From positions 1 through 35,947 of the forward strand of contig CADBVG010000014.1 in NCBI GenBank assembly GCA_902798105.1: a DNA stretch of 35,947 nt. The letters run 5' to 3'. Shown piece after piece: positions 14,145 to 23,236 of the stretch. Both the position numbers and the translations under genes were made by a program. Source of the DNA: an uncultured Eubacteriales bacterium. Its GTDB lineage: Bacteria; Bacillota; Clostridia; Christensenellales; Aristaeellaceae. Every line of letters starts with the position of its first letter. Position 1 is the stretch's first letter. The notes beneath the pieces were generated by a model. That model made no database searches. It was not told the DNA's origin and worked only from the letters and a program-made list of their open reading frames with translations.

Positions 14145-15313
14145 GCTGCTGGGCAGTGGTCGTGGCTGCCGGGCGTGGCGCCCGTGCAGGCCTGGGTATA
14201 AACAAGGTATTCTATACTGTGAATGGCCGTTCGGTGCTGGGACGCTGCCTGGACGCCATCGAAGGCTCAGGGCGCTTTGACGGCGCGGTGGTCGTCCTCT
14301 CGGAGGAGGACAAAGCGCGGTTCGCCGATCTGCAAAGGACAGAGGGCCCCTTTGATATCGTCAAGGGGATTGTGCACGGGGGTGAAACCCGCCGGGATTC
14401 CGTGTGCAATGGGCTTTTGGCGCTGCCGAAAGATACGGAGCTCGTGGCGATTCACGACGCCGCGCGCCCCTTTGTCAGCAAACGCATCATCGATGCCACC
14501 CTGGATTCCGCGCGTAAGTGCGGTAGCGGCGTCATTTCCACGCCCGTGGTGGATACCATCAAGCAAATTGGCGCGGATGGCCGCGTATCCTCGCTGGACC
14601 GGAATGCCCTGCGCGCCGTCCAGACCCCGCAGTGCTTTGACTGTCAGCGCATATTGAAGGCCCACCTCCAGGCCAGGGAGGATGGATTGTCCGTGACGGA
14701 CGACGCCATGCTGTTTGAACACTACTACGGCGACGTCGCACTGGTAACAACCGACGACGCGGTGGAGAACATCAAATTGACGACGAAGAAGGATTTTGAA
14801 GCGATGGAGAGACCCGCAGTGCCAGAGGTGCGCGTCGGCCAGGGCTACGATGCCCATCGGCTGGCCAAAGGCCGCAGGCTGGTGTTGTGCGGCGTGGAGA
14901 TTCCCCACGATCGCGGGCTGGACGGCCATTCGGATGCCGATGTGGCGGTCCACGCCTTGATGGACGCGCTGCTGGGCGCGCTGGCGCTGGGCGACATCGG
15001 CCGTCATTTCCCGGACACCGACCCTAAATACAAGGGCGCAGATTCCATGAAGCTATTGGACGCGGTCATGGCGATGGTCGCAGAACGCGGCTATCGCGTG
15101 GGCAACGCGGACATTACCATCGTGGCCCAAAAGCCCAAGCTGGCGGGCTGCATGGCGCAAATGAAGGCGAATATCGCCCGGGGCCTGAACGTGGATGAGG
15201 ACCGGGTGAACGTCAAGGCGACCACCACCGAACGCATGGGCTTTGAGGGGGAGGAGCTTGGCATCTCCTCGACGGCTACGGTGATTATCTATAAACAGGC
15301 AGGTGAAAGGTAA
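14141..15313 (+). CDS. ispDF: bifunctional IspD-IspF fusion enzyme (MEP pathway)
   Basis: 390 aa with two MEP-pathway enzymes in one chain. Residues 1-225 are IspD, 2-C-methyl-D-erythritol 4-phosphate cytidylyltransferase: VVVAAGRGARAG nucleotide loop with Lys at 22, HDAARPF at 105-111 and LRAVQTPQ at 158-164. Residues 230-390 are IspF, which forms the 2,4-cyclodiphosphate: GYDAHR metal site (Asp237, His239), GHSDADV with His263, FPDTDP at 290-295 and TTTERMGFEG. IspE, which acts between them, is not here. Fused IspDF is well known in alpha- and epsilon-proteobacteria but less usual in Firmicutes. The IspD loop lacks the usual RMG (it has RAG) and the P of PKQ. Translation is coupled to rqcP through ATGA. 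Confidence 0.95.
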   Translation: MSCWAVVVAAGRGARAGLGINKVFYTVNGRSVLGRCLDAIEGSGRFDGAVVVLSEEDKARFADLQRTEGPFDIVKGIVHGGETRRDSVCNGLLALPKDTELVAIHDAARPFVSKRIIDATLDSARKCGSGVISTPVVDTIKQIGADGRVSSLDRNALRAVQTPQCFDCQRILKAHLQAREDGLSVTDDAMLFEHYYGDVALVTTDDAVENIKLTTKKDFEAMERPAVPEVRVGQGYDAHRLAKGRRLVLCGVEIPHDRGLDGHSDADVAVHALMDALLGALALGDIGRHFPDTDPKYKGADSMKLLDAVMAMVAERGYRVGNADITIVAQKPKLAGCMAQMKANIARGLNVDEDRVNVKATTTERMGFEGEELGISSTATVIIYKQAGER

Positions 15314-15314
15314 T

Positions 15315-16007
15315 ATGATCGGTATAATCTGTGCGTTGGACATAGAGGCAGAAAAACTGAAGGCAAACATGGTCGATTCCACGGCAGAACATGTGGGCAA
15401 GCTGGCTTTTACATCCGGCAAACTGATGGGGCAAAAGGCGGTTATCGGCATGGCCGGCGTGGGCAAAGTCAACGCGGCCATGTGCGCCCAGGCCATGATA
15501 ATGCGCTACGGGCCGTCGCTGGTCGTCAACTCTGGCGTAGCGGGCAGCCTCTCGCCGCAGCTGGATATCGGCGATATCGCCGTGGGCACAGGGGTGGTGG
15601 AGCACGATTTCGACACCACCGCCGTGGGGGATCCTCCCGCGTTCTTTTCGGAGCTGAACGGGGATACCTTTCCCTGCGACCCCGACGTGGCAAAAGCCAT
15701 ACTGTGCGCGGCGAAAGCGGAGGGCGTTCACGCTGTGCCCGCGAAGATCGCCTCCGGCGACAGATTCATCAGCGATTCCACCGAGAAAAACCGGCTGGTC
15801 AGCATGTTCGGCGCCCACGCCTGTGAGATGGAGGCCGGGGCCATCGCCCATGTGTGCTTCAACAATGGCGTTAAATGCGCCGTCATACGGGCCATCTCGG
15901 ACAGCACTGACGGGGAGCACCATGTGGAGTTTTATAAATTCCTGCCCATCGCCGCGGACAATTCCGCGCGGGTATTGATGCGTTTTCTACAGGATATGCG
16001 TCAATAG
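15315..16007 (+). CDS. mtnN: 5'-methylthioadenosine/S-adenosylhomocysteine nucleosidase
   Basis: 230 aa, the normal MTAN length. It opens MIGIICALDIEAEKLK, with catalytic residues Glu11, Glu173 (in CEMEAGAIAHV) and Asp196 (AISDSTDG). The ribose site GMAGVGKVNAA and the ASGDRFI strand are present. The enzyme cleaves methylthioadenosine and S-adenosylhomocysteine to adenine and the thioribose product, recycling by-products of SAM use. The ATG at 15315 follows the ispDF stop by one base, with AGGTGAAAGG upstream inside ispDF. A strong terminator follows, ending this transcription unit. Confidence 0.95.
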   Translation: MIGIICALDIEAEKLKANMVDSTAEHVGKLAFTSGKLMGQKAVIGMAGVGKVNAAMCAQAMIMRYGPSLVVNSGVAGSLSPQLDIGDIAVGTGVVEHDFDTTAVGDPPAFFSELNGDTFPCDPDVAKAILCAAKAEGVHAVPAKIASGDRFISDSTEKNRLVSMFGAHACEMEAGAIAHVCFNNGVKCAVIRAISDSTDGEHHVEFYKFLPIAADNSARVLMRFLQDMRQ

Positions 16008-16012
16008 ACGAG

Positions 16013-16033
16013 AGCGCCTTCGGGCGCTTTTTT
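16013..16033 (+). terminator. Rho-independent terminator after mtnN
   Basis: Stem AGCGCC / GGCGCT with a TTCG tetraloop, followed at once by six T. This classic intrinsic terminator separates the ispDF-mtnN unit from the ctsR operon. Confidence 0.92.
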
Positions 16034-16061
16034 GATTGTCTGTTTTTTTATAATTTACCTC

Positions 16062-16090
16062 TTGCATTCTGCGCTGGGTTGGTATATAAT
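16062..16090 (+). promoter_or_regulatory. sigma-A promoter of the ctsR-clpC operon
   Basis: TTGCAT (16062-16067), a 17-bp spacer and TATAAT (16085-16090), followed directly by a CtsR operator. It is placed 30 nt before the ctsR start. Confidence 0.88.
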
Positions 16091-16107
16091 AGTCAAAGAT
16101 GGTCAAT
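16091..16107 (+). promoter_or_regulatory. CtsR operator
   Basis: AGTCAAAGATGGTCAAT fits the CtsR heptad direct repeat (A/G)GTCAAA-NAN-(A/G)GTCAAA with one mismatch, at the last base. It covers the expected transcription start, so CtsR bound here would block the promoter and repress its own operon until heat or protein stress. Confidence 0.9.
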
Positions 16108-16120
16108 GGGAGATGGTATT

Positions 16121-16603
16121 ATGGCACAGCTCAGTGATAATATAGAACAGTTTATCAAGGAATTGATGCGCGAGGACGCCCACATCGAGCTTCGGCGCAA
16201 CGAATTGGCCCATCATTTCGGTTGCGCGCCTTCGCAGATCAACTATGTGCTGGCCACCCGGTTTTCCGTGGATCACGGGTATATCATCGAATCCCGGCGC
16301 GGGGGCGGCGGCTACGTGCGCATTGTGCGGATGTCGACCCGGGATGAACCGAATTTTCTCGATACGCTGCTCAACCGGGTGGGCAATTCCGTGGACGAGG
16401 AGACCGCGAACGCAATCATATCCAATTTGAACGAGCGCAAGATGATCACCGGACGGGAAGCGGCCCTGATGCGCTCTGCAATTTCCCGCAACGCCTTGGC
16501 GCTGCCCATCAGCGCAAAGGATGTGCTGCGCGCCGCGGTATTCAAAAACATGTTGATACAGGCATTCAAAAATCTCGAGGAGGATGAGCGCGATGATGTG
16601 TGA
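16121..16603 (+). CDS. ctsR: transcriptional repressor CtsR
   Basis: 160 aa. N-terminal winged helix-turn-helix (LRRNELAHHFGCAPSQINYV) with the glycine-rich wing ESRRGGGGYVRIVRM, whose arginine contacts the operator and senses heat in Bacillus. The C-terminal four-helix dimer domain includes LNERKMITGREAALMRSAIS. CtsR represses clp and mcs genes, and its own operator lies directly upstream. The ATG at 16121 is chosen over open frame farther upstream because GGGAG precedes it by 8 nt and the upstream codons overlap the promoter. It overlaps the mcsA start. Confidence 0.96.
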   Translation: MAQLSDNIEQFIKELMREDAHIELRRNELAHHFGCAPSQINYVLATRFSVDHGYIIESRRGGGGYVRIVRMSTRDEPNFLDTLLNRVGNSVDEETANAIISNLNERKMITGREAALMRSAISRNALALPISAKDVLRAAVFKNMLIQAFKNLEEDERDDV

Positions 16604-17183
16604 GGATTGCGGCATCAGGCCCGCCAAGTTCCACCTGATGACGATCATCAACGGGGATCGGGTCGAGCGCAACCTTTGCCCGACCTGCATGGCCAAGCAC
16701 CAAAAGCAGATACCCGGCATAGATTTTTCCAATCTCGCCGGCATACTCAACAGCATATTGGAAAACCGCAGCTCCCGCGAAAATGAGCGGGAGGACGCGG
16801 AATACGAGGGCCTGGTTTGCGAGCAGTGCGGTATGACCTATGCCGAGTTCCAAAAGTGCGGCATGCTGGGCTGCGCGAACTGCTACCAGGCGTTCAAGAC
16901 GCCGCTGAACGCCCTTTTGCAGCGCGTCCACGGCAACACCCAGCACGCGGGCCGCGTACCCGGCGGCGTGCACAGCGGCACCTCCATCCGCATGAACATC
17001 GACCGGCTGAAGGAAAAGCTGCAGCAGGCCGTTGCGGACGAGGAATACGAGCAGGCCGCCAAGCTGCGGGACACCATTCGCGCCCTGAGTATACAGCTGG
17101 AGCGCAAGGAATCGGACATCAAGGTCAAGCCCCGCGACCGGCTTGAATCCAACGAAGAAGAGGGGGCGAACGACAATGTATGA
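16593..17183 (+). CDS. mcsA: McsA, activator of protein arginine kinase McsB
   Basis: 196 aa. Four CxxC zinc-binding pairs (CEDC and CPTC in the first 35 residues, CEQC and CANC near 75-100), then a C-terminal UVR motif (DRLKEKLQQAVADEEYEQAA, KLRDTIRAL). McsA binds metal and activates McsB, and helps deliver substrates to ClpC. ATG 16593 is favoured over ATG 16584, which lies against the GAGGAGG site (16577-16583); 16593 has 9-nt spacing. It overlaps the ctsR end by 11 bases and the mcsB start by 8 bases, so the three are translationally coupled. Confidence 0.95.
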   Translation: MMCEDCGIRPAKFHLMTIINGDRVERNLCPTCMAKHQKQIPGIDFSNLAGILNSILENRSSRENEREDAEYEGLVCEQCGMTYAEFQKCGMLGCANCYQAFKTPLNALLQRVHGNTQHAGRVPGGVHSGTSIRMNIDRLKEKLQQAVADEEYEQAAKLRDTIRALSIQLERKESDIKVKPRDRLESNEEEGANDNV

Positions 17184-18201
17184 GTATGTGCTCGCGCCCG
17201 AACAGGACGTGGTCATCTCCAGCCGCGTCAGGCTGTCGAGAAACTACGAGGACCTGCCCTTTTCGCCCAAGCTGACCCCGGAATACGCCGAGGAAGTCAT
17301 AGAACGCACGGTAGACGCCGTGTTCAAGACTGAAAACGGCTCCGCCTTTACGCTTTTGCGCATGAGTGAGCTGGAGGAGGACGCCCGCTCCCGGCTGGTG
17401 GAGCATCACCTGATCAGCTACGACTTGCTAAAGTTCGTCAACCGCTCGGCGGCAATGGTGTCCTCAGCGGGTACCGTCACCGTGATGCTGAATGAAGAAG
17501 ATCACGTGCGCTTCCAGGGCTTGCTGCCGGGCCTTCAGCTGGAGCGCTCGGCTGAGATGGCACTCAAGCTGGACGAGGCGCTTGAGGCGCGCTATCCCTT
17601 CGCCTTCGATCATCAGTGGGGCTTTTTGACGGCTTGCCCCGCCAACACCGGTACCGGTATGCGCGCCAGCGTGATACTACACCTGCCGGCACTGTCGGCC
17701 AAGGGGCAGATGGGCGCGGTGATGCAGACCATCGCCAAGCTGGGCCTGACCATACGCGGGCTCTATGGCGAGGGCAGCGAGGCCCAGGGGCACCTGTACC
17801 AGCTGTCCAACCAGGCCACGCTGGGTCGCAGCGAGGAAGACGTAATTCGCGCGCTGTCGGCAGCGACCAGCCAAATCGTGGAGCACGAACGCAGTATGCG
17901 TGAAAGCGCGGAGAAGAAAGACATGCTCCAGCTGCAGGATAGGCTCATGCGTTCCTGGGGAGAATTGATGTATGCGCGGCTGATGACCGCGAAGGAGTTC
18001 ATGAACCGCTATTCTGACATCCGCTACGCGGCCAGCATGGGCTACCTGCACGCGCCGCTGCCGGGGCTGGACACGCTGATGATGGACGTGCAGCCCGGCT
18101 CGCTGGGCGTGCGCGCCGGCAAGCTGATCAGCCCCAGGGAATCCGAGATTCTGCGGGCAAAGATCCTGCGGGAGGAGCTTCAGGCGCTGGTCGCCGAGTA
18201 A
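17176..18201 (+). CDS. mcsB: protein arginine kinase McsB
   Basis: 341 aa, related to phosphagen (creatine/arginine) kinases. It has VISSRVRLSRN near the N-terminus, the ATP-site arginine strands, NEEDH with the catalytic Glu, and FLTACPANTGTGMRASVILH followed by LPALS. It phosphorylates arginines on misfolded proteins and CtsR, marking substrates for ClpCP. Canonical proteins read CPTNLGTG where this one reads CPANTGTG, a small change near the loop. The late RGLYGEGSEAQGHLYQLSNQ segment is well conserved. Coupled to mcsA; clpC starts 43 nt after the stop. Confidence 0.96.
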   Translation: MYEYVLAPEQDVVISSRVRLSRNYEDLPFSPKLTPEYAEEVIERTVDAVFKTENGSAFTLLRMSELEEDARSRLVEHHLISYDLLKFVNRSAAMVSSAGTVTVMLNEEDHVRFQGLLPGLQLERSAEMALKLDEALEARYPFAFDHQWGFLTACPANTGTGMRASVILHLPALSAKGQMGAVMQTIAKLGLTIRGLYGEGSEAQGHLYQLSNQATLGRSEEDVIRALSAATSQIVEHERSMRESAEKKDMLQLQDRLMRSWGELMYARLMTAKEFMNRYSDIRYAASMGYLHAPLPGLDTLMMDVQPGSLGVRAGKLISPRESEILRAKILREELQALVAE

Positions 18202-18244
18202 TCTCTTTTCAAGATTGTGAACAACCAGGTATTGGAGGCAATAG

Positions 18245-20716
18245 ATGGCATATTACGCTAAATTCACCGAACGGGGCCAGCGCGCGTTGCTGGCGGCCCA
18301 GCGGGAAGCGGCTGAACTGGGGCGCACCTATGTGGGGACCGAGCATCTGCTGCTGGGCGTGCTGACCGAGCCCGGCGGGGCGACGCCCGTGCTGAAGGGT
18401 ATCACACTGGATGCCGTGCGCAGCGAGGTGCTGCAAATCTTGGGCAGGGGCGAGGAGCGGGTCGAAGGCAAGCAGATGGTCTATACCCCGAGGACCAAGA
18501 AGGTGCTGGAGCAGAGCGTCCGCGAGGCGCGGGAGCTGAAACAAAACTATGTCAGCACCGAGCACATCCTGTTGGCACTGATGCGCGAGCGGGAGGGCGT
18601 CGCTGCCCACGTGCTGATCAAGCTGGGGCTGGACCTGTCCAAGGCCCGGGACGAGCTGCTGCGCATACTGACCGGCACTGATGAAGAAGCCCCCGGGGCC
18701 AGCGGCAATCCGCCGGCGGAGACGCCGACGCTGAACCAGTATTCCCATGACCTGACCGGCCTGGCCCGCAGCGGCGAGCTGGACCCCGTCGTGGGGCGCA
18801 CCAACGAAATCGAGCGCATTGTGCAGATACTGTCCCGGCGGCGCAAGAACAATCCGGTGCTGATTGGCGAACCGGGGGTGGGGAAGTCCGCCATCGTAGA
18901 GGGCCTGGCCCAGCTGATCGTCGAGGACATGGCTCCCGAGATCCTGCGGGGCAAGCGTGTGGTGTCCCTGGACCTGGCCAGTATGCTGGCGGGGGCAAAG
19001 TACCGGGGTGAATTCGAAGAGCGCCTGAAAAAGGTCATGGGCGAGATCAAGGCCGCGGGCAATGTAATCCTGTTCATCGATGAGCTGCACACCATCTGCG
19101 GCGCGGGGGCTTCGGAGGGCGCGATCGACGCGGCCAACATACTCAAGCCTGCCCTGGCCCGGGGAGAGATGCAGTGCATCGGCGCTACGACGCTGAACGA
19201 ATACCACAAGCACATTGAAAAGGACGCCGCCCTGGAGCGCCGCTTCCAGCCGGTCAAGGTCCCCGAGCCGTCCCGGGAGGAATCCATCGCGATTCTCAAG
19301 GGCCTGCGGGACCGCTACGAGGCCCATCACCGCGTGCGCATCACCGACGAGGCCATCACGGCCGCGGTGTTCTTGTCAGACCGCTATATCTCCGACCGCT
19401 GCCTGCCAGACAAGGCCATCGACCTGATCGACGAAGCCGCTTCACGGGTGCGCATCAAGGCCTTTACCGCGCCGCCGGACATGAAGCAGCAGCAGGAAAA
19501 GCTGGATGCGCTGAACAAGGAGACCGAGGAGGCCGTGGCCCACGAGGACTTTGAGAAGGCCGCCCACCTGCGGGACAAAAAGAAGGCGCTGCAGAACGAG
19601 ATGGCACAGCGCCGCAGCGAATGGGAAAACCGCCGCAACAGCCGCGTGGAGACCGTGGGCGAGGAAGAGGTCGCCCAGATTGTCTGCGCCTGGACGGGCA
19701 TACCGGTGTCGAAGATCACCGAGGATGAATCCAGACGGCTCGTCAACCTGGAGGCGGTGCTGCACGAGCGGGTGATCGGGCAGGAGGAGGCCGTGGCCTC
19801 CGTCGCCCGGGCCATACGCCGCGCGAGGGCCGGCTTGAAGGACCCGAAGCGCCCCATCGGCTCGTTTATCTTCCTGGGGCCCACCGGCGTGGGCAAGACC
19901 GAGCTGTGCAAGGCACTGGCGGAGGCGCTGTTCGGCGACGAGGACAGCATGATCCGCATCGACATGTCCGAATATATGGAGAAGCACGCCGTATCCCGCA
20001 TGATCGGCTCGCCCCCGGGCTATGTGGGACACGAGGAGGGCGGCCAGCTGACCGAGAAGGTGCGGCGCAAGCCCTATGCGGTGATCCTGCTGGACGAGGT
20101 GGAGAAGGCCCACCCGGACGTGTTCAACATACTGCTGCAAATCTTGGAGGACGGCCGCCTGACCGACGGCCAGGGCCGTGTGGTGGACTTCAAAAACACC
20201 GTCATCGTCATGACCAGCAACGCCGGGGCCCACGCGCTGAAAAAGCAGCGCAGCCTGGGCTTTGGCGGTTCCGTCGACAGTGCCCGCACCTACGAGACCA
20301 TGAAGGAAAACATCATGGGCGAGGTGAAGAACATCTTCAGGCCGGAATTCCTGAACCGCGTGGACGAGATCATCGTGTTCCATGCCCTGGAGCAGCACGA
20401 GATCGACGAAATCGCGCGGCTGCTGCTTAAACAGGTGTGCGCGCGGCTGGCCGAGCACGGCATTGAGCTGGACGTGGACGAATCGGCCCTCGGCGTGATC
20501 AGCGGTGCGGGCTACGACATGCAGTACGGCGCGCGACCGCTTCGCCGCGCAATCCAGCGCATGGTGGAGGACGCCCTCAGCGAGGAGATATTGCTGGGCA
20601 AGATCCGCCTTGGCGACCGGGTGCGCGTGACGGCGGAAGGCGACAACCTGGCTTTCCTGCCCATTGAAAAGGAGGAGATGGAGCTGCTTGTGGCCGGTCA
20701 GCCGAACAGCGACTGA
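18245..20716 (+). CDS. clpC: ATP-dependent Clp protease ATP-binding subunit ClpC
   Basis: 823 aa, class I Hsp100. Two Clp_N repeats (residues 1-145) form the adaptor and phosphoarginine-binding domain. The first AAA+ module has Walker A GEPGVGKS at 208-215 and Walker B ILFIDELH. The middle domain carries a UVR motif ([20 protein letters not shown]). The second AAA+ module has Walker A GPTGVGKT at about 545-552. The ClpP-docking loop reads SLGFGG near 671. ClpC unfolds marked proteins for ClpP. RBS TTGGAGG upstream of ATG 18245. Its 3' end overlaps the convergent penicillin-binding protein gene by 19 bp, and no terminator is seen between them. Confidence 0.97.
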   Translation: MAYYAKFTERGQRALLAAQREAAELGRTYVGTEHLLLGVLTEPGGATPVLKGITLDAVRSEVLQILGRGEERVEGKQMVYTPRTKKVLEQSVREARELKQNYVSTEHILLALMREREGVAAHVLIKLGLDLSKARDELLRILTGTDEEAPGASGNPPAETPTLNQYSHDLTGLARSGELDPVVGRTNEIERIVQILSRRRKNNPVLIGEPGVGKSAIVEGLAQLIVEDMAPEILRGKRVVSLDLASMLAGAKYRGEFEERLKKVMGEIKAAGNVILFIDELHTICGAGASEGAIDAANILKPALARGEMQCIGATTLNEYHKHIEKDAALERRFQPVKVPEPSREESIAILKGLRDRYEAHHRVRITDEAITAAVFLSDRYISDRCLPDKAIDLIDEAASRVRIKAFTAPPDMKQQQEKLDALNKETEEAVAHEDFEKAAHLRDKKKALQNEMAQRRSEWENRRNSRVETVGEEEVAQIVCAWTGIPVSKITEDESRRLVNLEAVLHERVIGQEEAVASVARAIRRARAGLKDPKRPIGSFIFLGPTGVGKTELCKALAEALFGDEDSMIRIDMSEYMEKHAVSRMIGSPPGYVGHEEGGQLTEKVRRKPYAVILLDEVEKAHPDVFNILLQILEDGRLTDGQGRVVDFKNTVIVMTSNAGAHALKKQRSLGFGGSVDSARTYETMKENIMGEVKNIFRPEFLNRVDEIIVFHALEQHEIDEIARLLLKQVCARLAEHGIELDVDESALGVISGAGYDMQYGARPLRRAIQRMVEDALSEEILLGKIRLGDRVRVTAEGDNLAFLPIEKEEMELLVAGQPNSD

Positions 20717-23103
20717 CGGTCTGCTTCCTCCACCTCTGGGGGCGTCGGCTGGGCTTCGGCTTCGCCGACGCCCATTATTGTGTTCAAAAGGCCTCCGGGT
20801 ACATAGGCTACGCTCTGGGTCATGGGTCCCGCAAGGAGCTCACCCCGGGCAAACAGCAGGCCATTGCGGGGCAAAAGCGCATAACTGGCCAACTGCGACA
20901 GGTCGCAGTCGTCATCCGCAAAGCGAATCTCCCGGCCGGCCTCGCCCTGGAGCACAGCCACTTCAACGCTCTCTCCGCCCGCCGTGCGCGTGAGCACATA
21001 TTGGGCATTTGAATCCTGGGGTGTAAATGCCAGCACCGGAATCTCGCCGGGGGCCGTGAGCAGGCGGAAATCCGGGGGAGTCGCGGGCGAGGTCCAATGT
21101 GTCGAGAACTGTTCGGGCATGGCATCCGCACGGAACAGCTCGAGGCGTGTGTATTCCGGAGGAGTGCGCTCGGTGCTGAGCAGTGTGATCCTGTCGTCAT
21201 TCAGCGCGACGCTGTCCACCAGCGCGGCCCTGACGCCTGCGGGGCGATTGAAATCCCTGCCGCCGAGTTGACCCGATACATTCCCCAGGAACGCCGCGCA
21301 CAGCCGGGCGGGATAACCGCTGCCGCCCTCTGAGGCAGGCAGCCTGTCGCCGGTCCCGGGGTCGTCAAAGCCCATCCAGACGCACACCGCGGTCTCGGGC
21401 GTATAGGCGACGGTCCAAATGTCCCGGGTGCCCTCGCTGCCCTCGGCGACCGTACCCGTCTTGCCCGCCACGGGCAAACCGCATGCGGCGAGGGCCTTTG
21501 CACTGCCCTTGGACGCGGCGGTTTTCAGCATGTCAGTGACCATATAGGCCGCCTCCGGGCTGAGGGCATGATCTTTGTTTTCGCTTGCACGGTAGACCAC
21601 ACGACCGTCGCCGTCACCAATCCAGCGTATGGCATGGGGCGCCACCCGCGTGCCGCCGTTGGCAAGGGCGCAATAGGCCGCGCCCAACTGCGCCGGGGAG
21701 ACGCCGTAGGTCAGCGCGCCCAGAGCGAGGGAAAGGTTGGCATCCGAGGCGTCCAGCGGCAGGCCGAAGCGGTTGGCGTAGCTTCGCACCGCAGGAACAC
21801 CGATGGTTTCCGCAAGGTCCACGGTGGCCACATTCAACGATCGGCTGAGGGCCTCCCGCAGGGTCACTTGGCCATAGCTCGCGCCTCCGGCGTTGCCTGG
21901 GACATAGCCCCCGGCGAAGGTACGGGGCGTGTCGTCGATGATAGACGAGGGCAGATAGCCGTAGGCATCGATGGCTGCGGCGTAGGTGGACACGGGTTTG
22001 ATGGCCGAACCCGGCTGGCGGCGAATGTCCGTGGCCCGGTTCAATCCCCGCAATACATCATACCGCCTGCCACCGACGACCGCCTCCAGCGCCCCTGTTT
22101 CGGTGTTCAGCGCCGTGAGCGCCGCCTGGGCCGGCGCGCCGCTGGCCCCGTCAGAAGGGAAACGGCTGCTGTCCCCGAACAGTTTTTCAGCCTCGGTTTG
22201 CATCACCGGGTTCATAGCGGTGTGGATTTCGTATCGCCCCGTCATCAGTTCATCAGCGGAGATGTTCAGGATTGCTGTTGCTTCCTTCAGCACGGTATCC
22301 ATGTACCAGGCAAATTGGGTGTCTTTGTCGTCGTCCACGGCCAGATGCACTGCCTCGGCCTGGGCATCCCTGCGCTGCCTGGCGGTGATCATGCCGTTCT
22401 TTTCCATGATTCCAAGGATTGAATTGCGCCTGGCGGTGGCCTTTTCCAGGTTCAGGTGCGGCGCGTAGGAGGAGGGGGCTTTGATGACGCCCGCCAGCAG
22501 GGCGCCCTCCGCCAGGGTCAGCTTTGAGGACGGCTTGCCAAAATAGGCATTGGAGGCCGCCTCGATTCCATAAGCGCCATTGCCAAAGTACACGGCGTTC
22601 AGATAGGCTTCCAGTATTTGGCGCTTGTCCATGACATTCTCCAGTTGAAGGGCGAGCGCGATCTCCTGGGCCTTTCGGGACAGCGTTTTCACCTGGCTCA
22701 GGTGGGTCAGCTTGATCAGCTGCTGGGTAATTGTGGAGCCGCCCTGGGCGTAGCTCAACGTGCGTATATCCTGCCACAGCGCGCCCATCATCCGGTGAAA
22801 ATCCACGCCGTGATGCTGGTAGAAGCGCAGGTCCTCAGCGGCGATAAAGGCCTGCTGTACGTGTTCCGGAACGCTGGACAGCGCCACCCATATTCTGTGC
22901 TCACTGCCGTGCAGTGTACCTACGGCGACGTCGTTTCCATCGTAGACGGTGGTTGCCGAGGACATCTGTTCGATTTTGGACAGGTCCAGTTTCTTCCAAT
23001 GGGGCAGGTCGAGCCGCCACAGCAGCAGGCCGAACGCCACCAGCATGGCGATGCCAATTCCAGCCAGCACTTTCCTTTTCATATTCCACGCCACCTTTTG
23101 CAT
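20698..23103 (-). CDS. class A penicillin-binding protein (PBP1A-type transglycosylase/transpeptidase)
   Basis: 801 aa. One N-terminal membrane helix (residues 11-29) follows a short cytoplasmic tail. The GT51 glycosyltransferase has catalytic Glu90 in IAAEDLRFYQHHGVD, then GGSTITQQLIK and FGNGAYGIEAAS. The transpeptidase has PGSAIKP (SxxK), SRSLNVA (SxN) and AGKTGT (KTG). It polymerises lipid II and cross-links peptidoglycan outside the membrane. The C-terminal ~150 residues after the transpeptidase are a poorly conserved tail ending in an acidic stretch. Start ATG 23103 follows AGAGGAGA (23109-23116, minus strand); a longer open frame upstream has no better site. It is divergent from the FtsH-like gene. 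Confidence 0.93.
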   Translation of the reverse strand: MQKVAWNMKRKVLAGIGIAMLVAFGLLLWRLDLPHWKKLDLSKIEQMSSATTVYDGNDVAVGTLHGSEHRIWVALSSVPEHVQQAFIAAEDLRFYQHHGVDFHRMMGALWQDIRTLSYAQGGSTITQQLIKLTHLSQVKTLSRKAQEIALALQLENVMDKRQILEAYLNAVYFGNGAYGIEAASNAYFGKPSSKLTLAEGALLAGVIKAPSSYAPHLNLEKATARRNSILGIMEKNGMITARQRRDAQAEAVHLAVDDDKDTQFAWYMDTVLKEATAILNISADELMTGRYEIHTAMNPVMQTEAEKLFGDSSRFPSDGASGAPAQAALTALNTETGALEAVVGGRRYDVLRGLNRATDIRRQPGSAIKPVSTYAAAIDAYGYLPSSIIDDTPRTFAGGYVPGNAGGASYGQVTLREALSRSLNVATVDLAETIGVPAVRSYANRFGLPLDASDANLSLALGALTYGVSPAQLGAAYCALANGGTRVAPHAIRWIGDGDGRVVYRASENKDHALSPEAAYMVTDMLKTAASKGSAKALAACGLPVAGKTGTVAEGSEGTRDIWTVAYTPETAVCVWMGFDDPGTGDRLPASEGGSGYPARLCAAFLGNVSGQLGGRDFNRPAGVRAALVDSVALNDDRITLLSTERTPPEYTRLELFRADAMPEQFSTHWTSPATPPDFRLLTAPGEIPVLAFTPQDSNAQYVLTRTAGGESVEVAVLQGEAGREIRFADDDCDLSQLASYALLPRNGLLFARGELLAGPMTQSVAYVPGGLLNTIMGVGEAEAQPTPPEVEEADRQSLFG

Positions 23104-23166
23104 GAACATCTCCTCTAAGCATTCCCATTTTCGGTGAAAATAGACACGCATGCCAGAAGTTGTTCG

Positions 23167-23195
23167 TAGACAGTGTGCATCGATGGGTTTACAAT
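23167..23195 (+). promoter_or_regulatory. sigma-A-type promoter for the FtsH-like gene
   Basis: TAGACA (23167-23172), 17-bp spacer, TACAAT (23190-23195); each hexamer has one mismatch. It lies about 40 nt upstream of the FtsH-like start, inside the divergent region shared with the penicillin-binding protein gene. Confidence 0.6.
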
Positions 23196-23236
23196 AATAC
23201 AGACATATGTGAAAGCCACATTGAGAGGTGTTTTTC

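Noticed and set aside
18209-19330. Long minus-strand open frame opposite clpC (and similar ones opposite M13, the HD-GYP gene, the radical SAM gene and miaB)
   Set aside because: High GC at third codon positions of the real gene keeps the opposite frame open. The translations are low-complexity, have no good ribosome binding sites and resemble no family.
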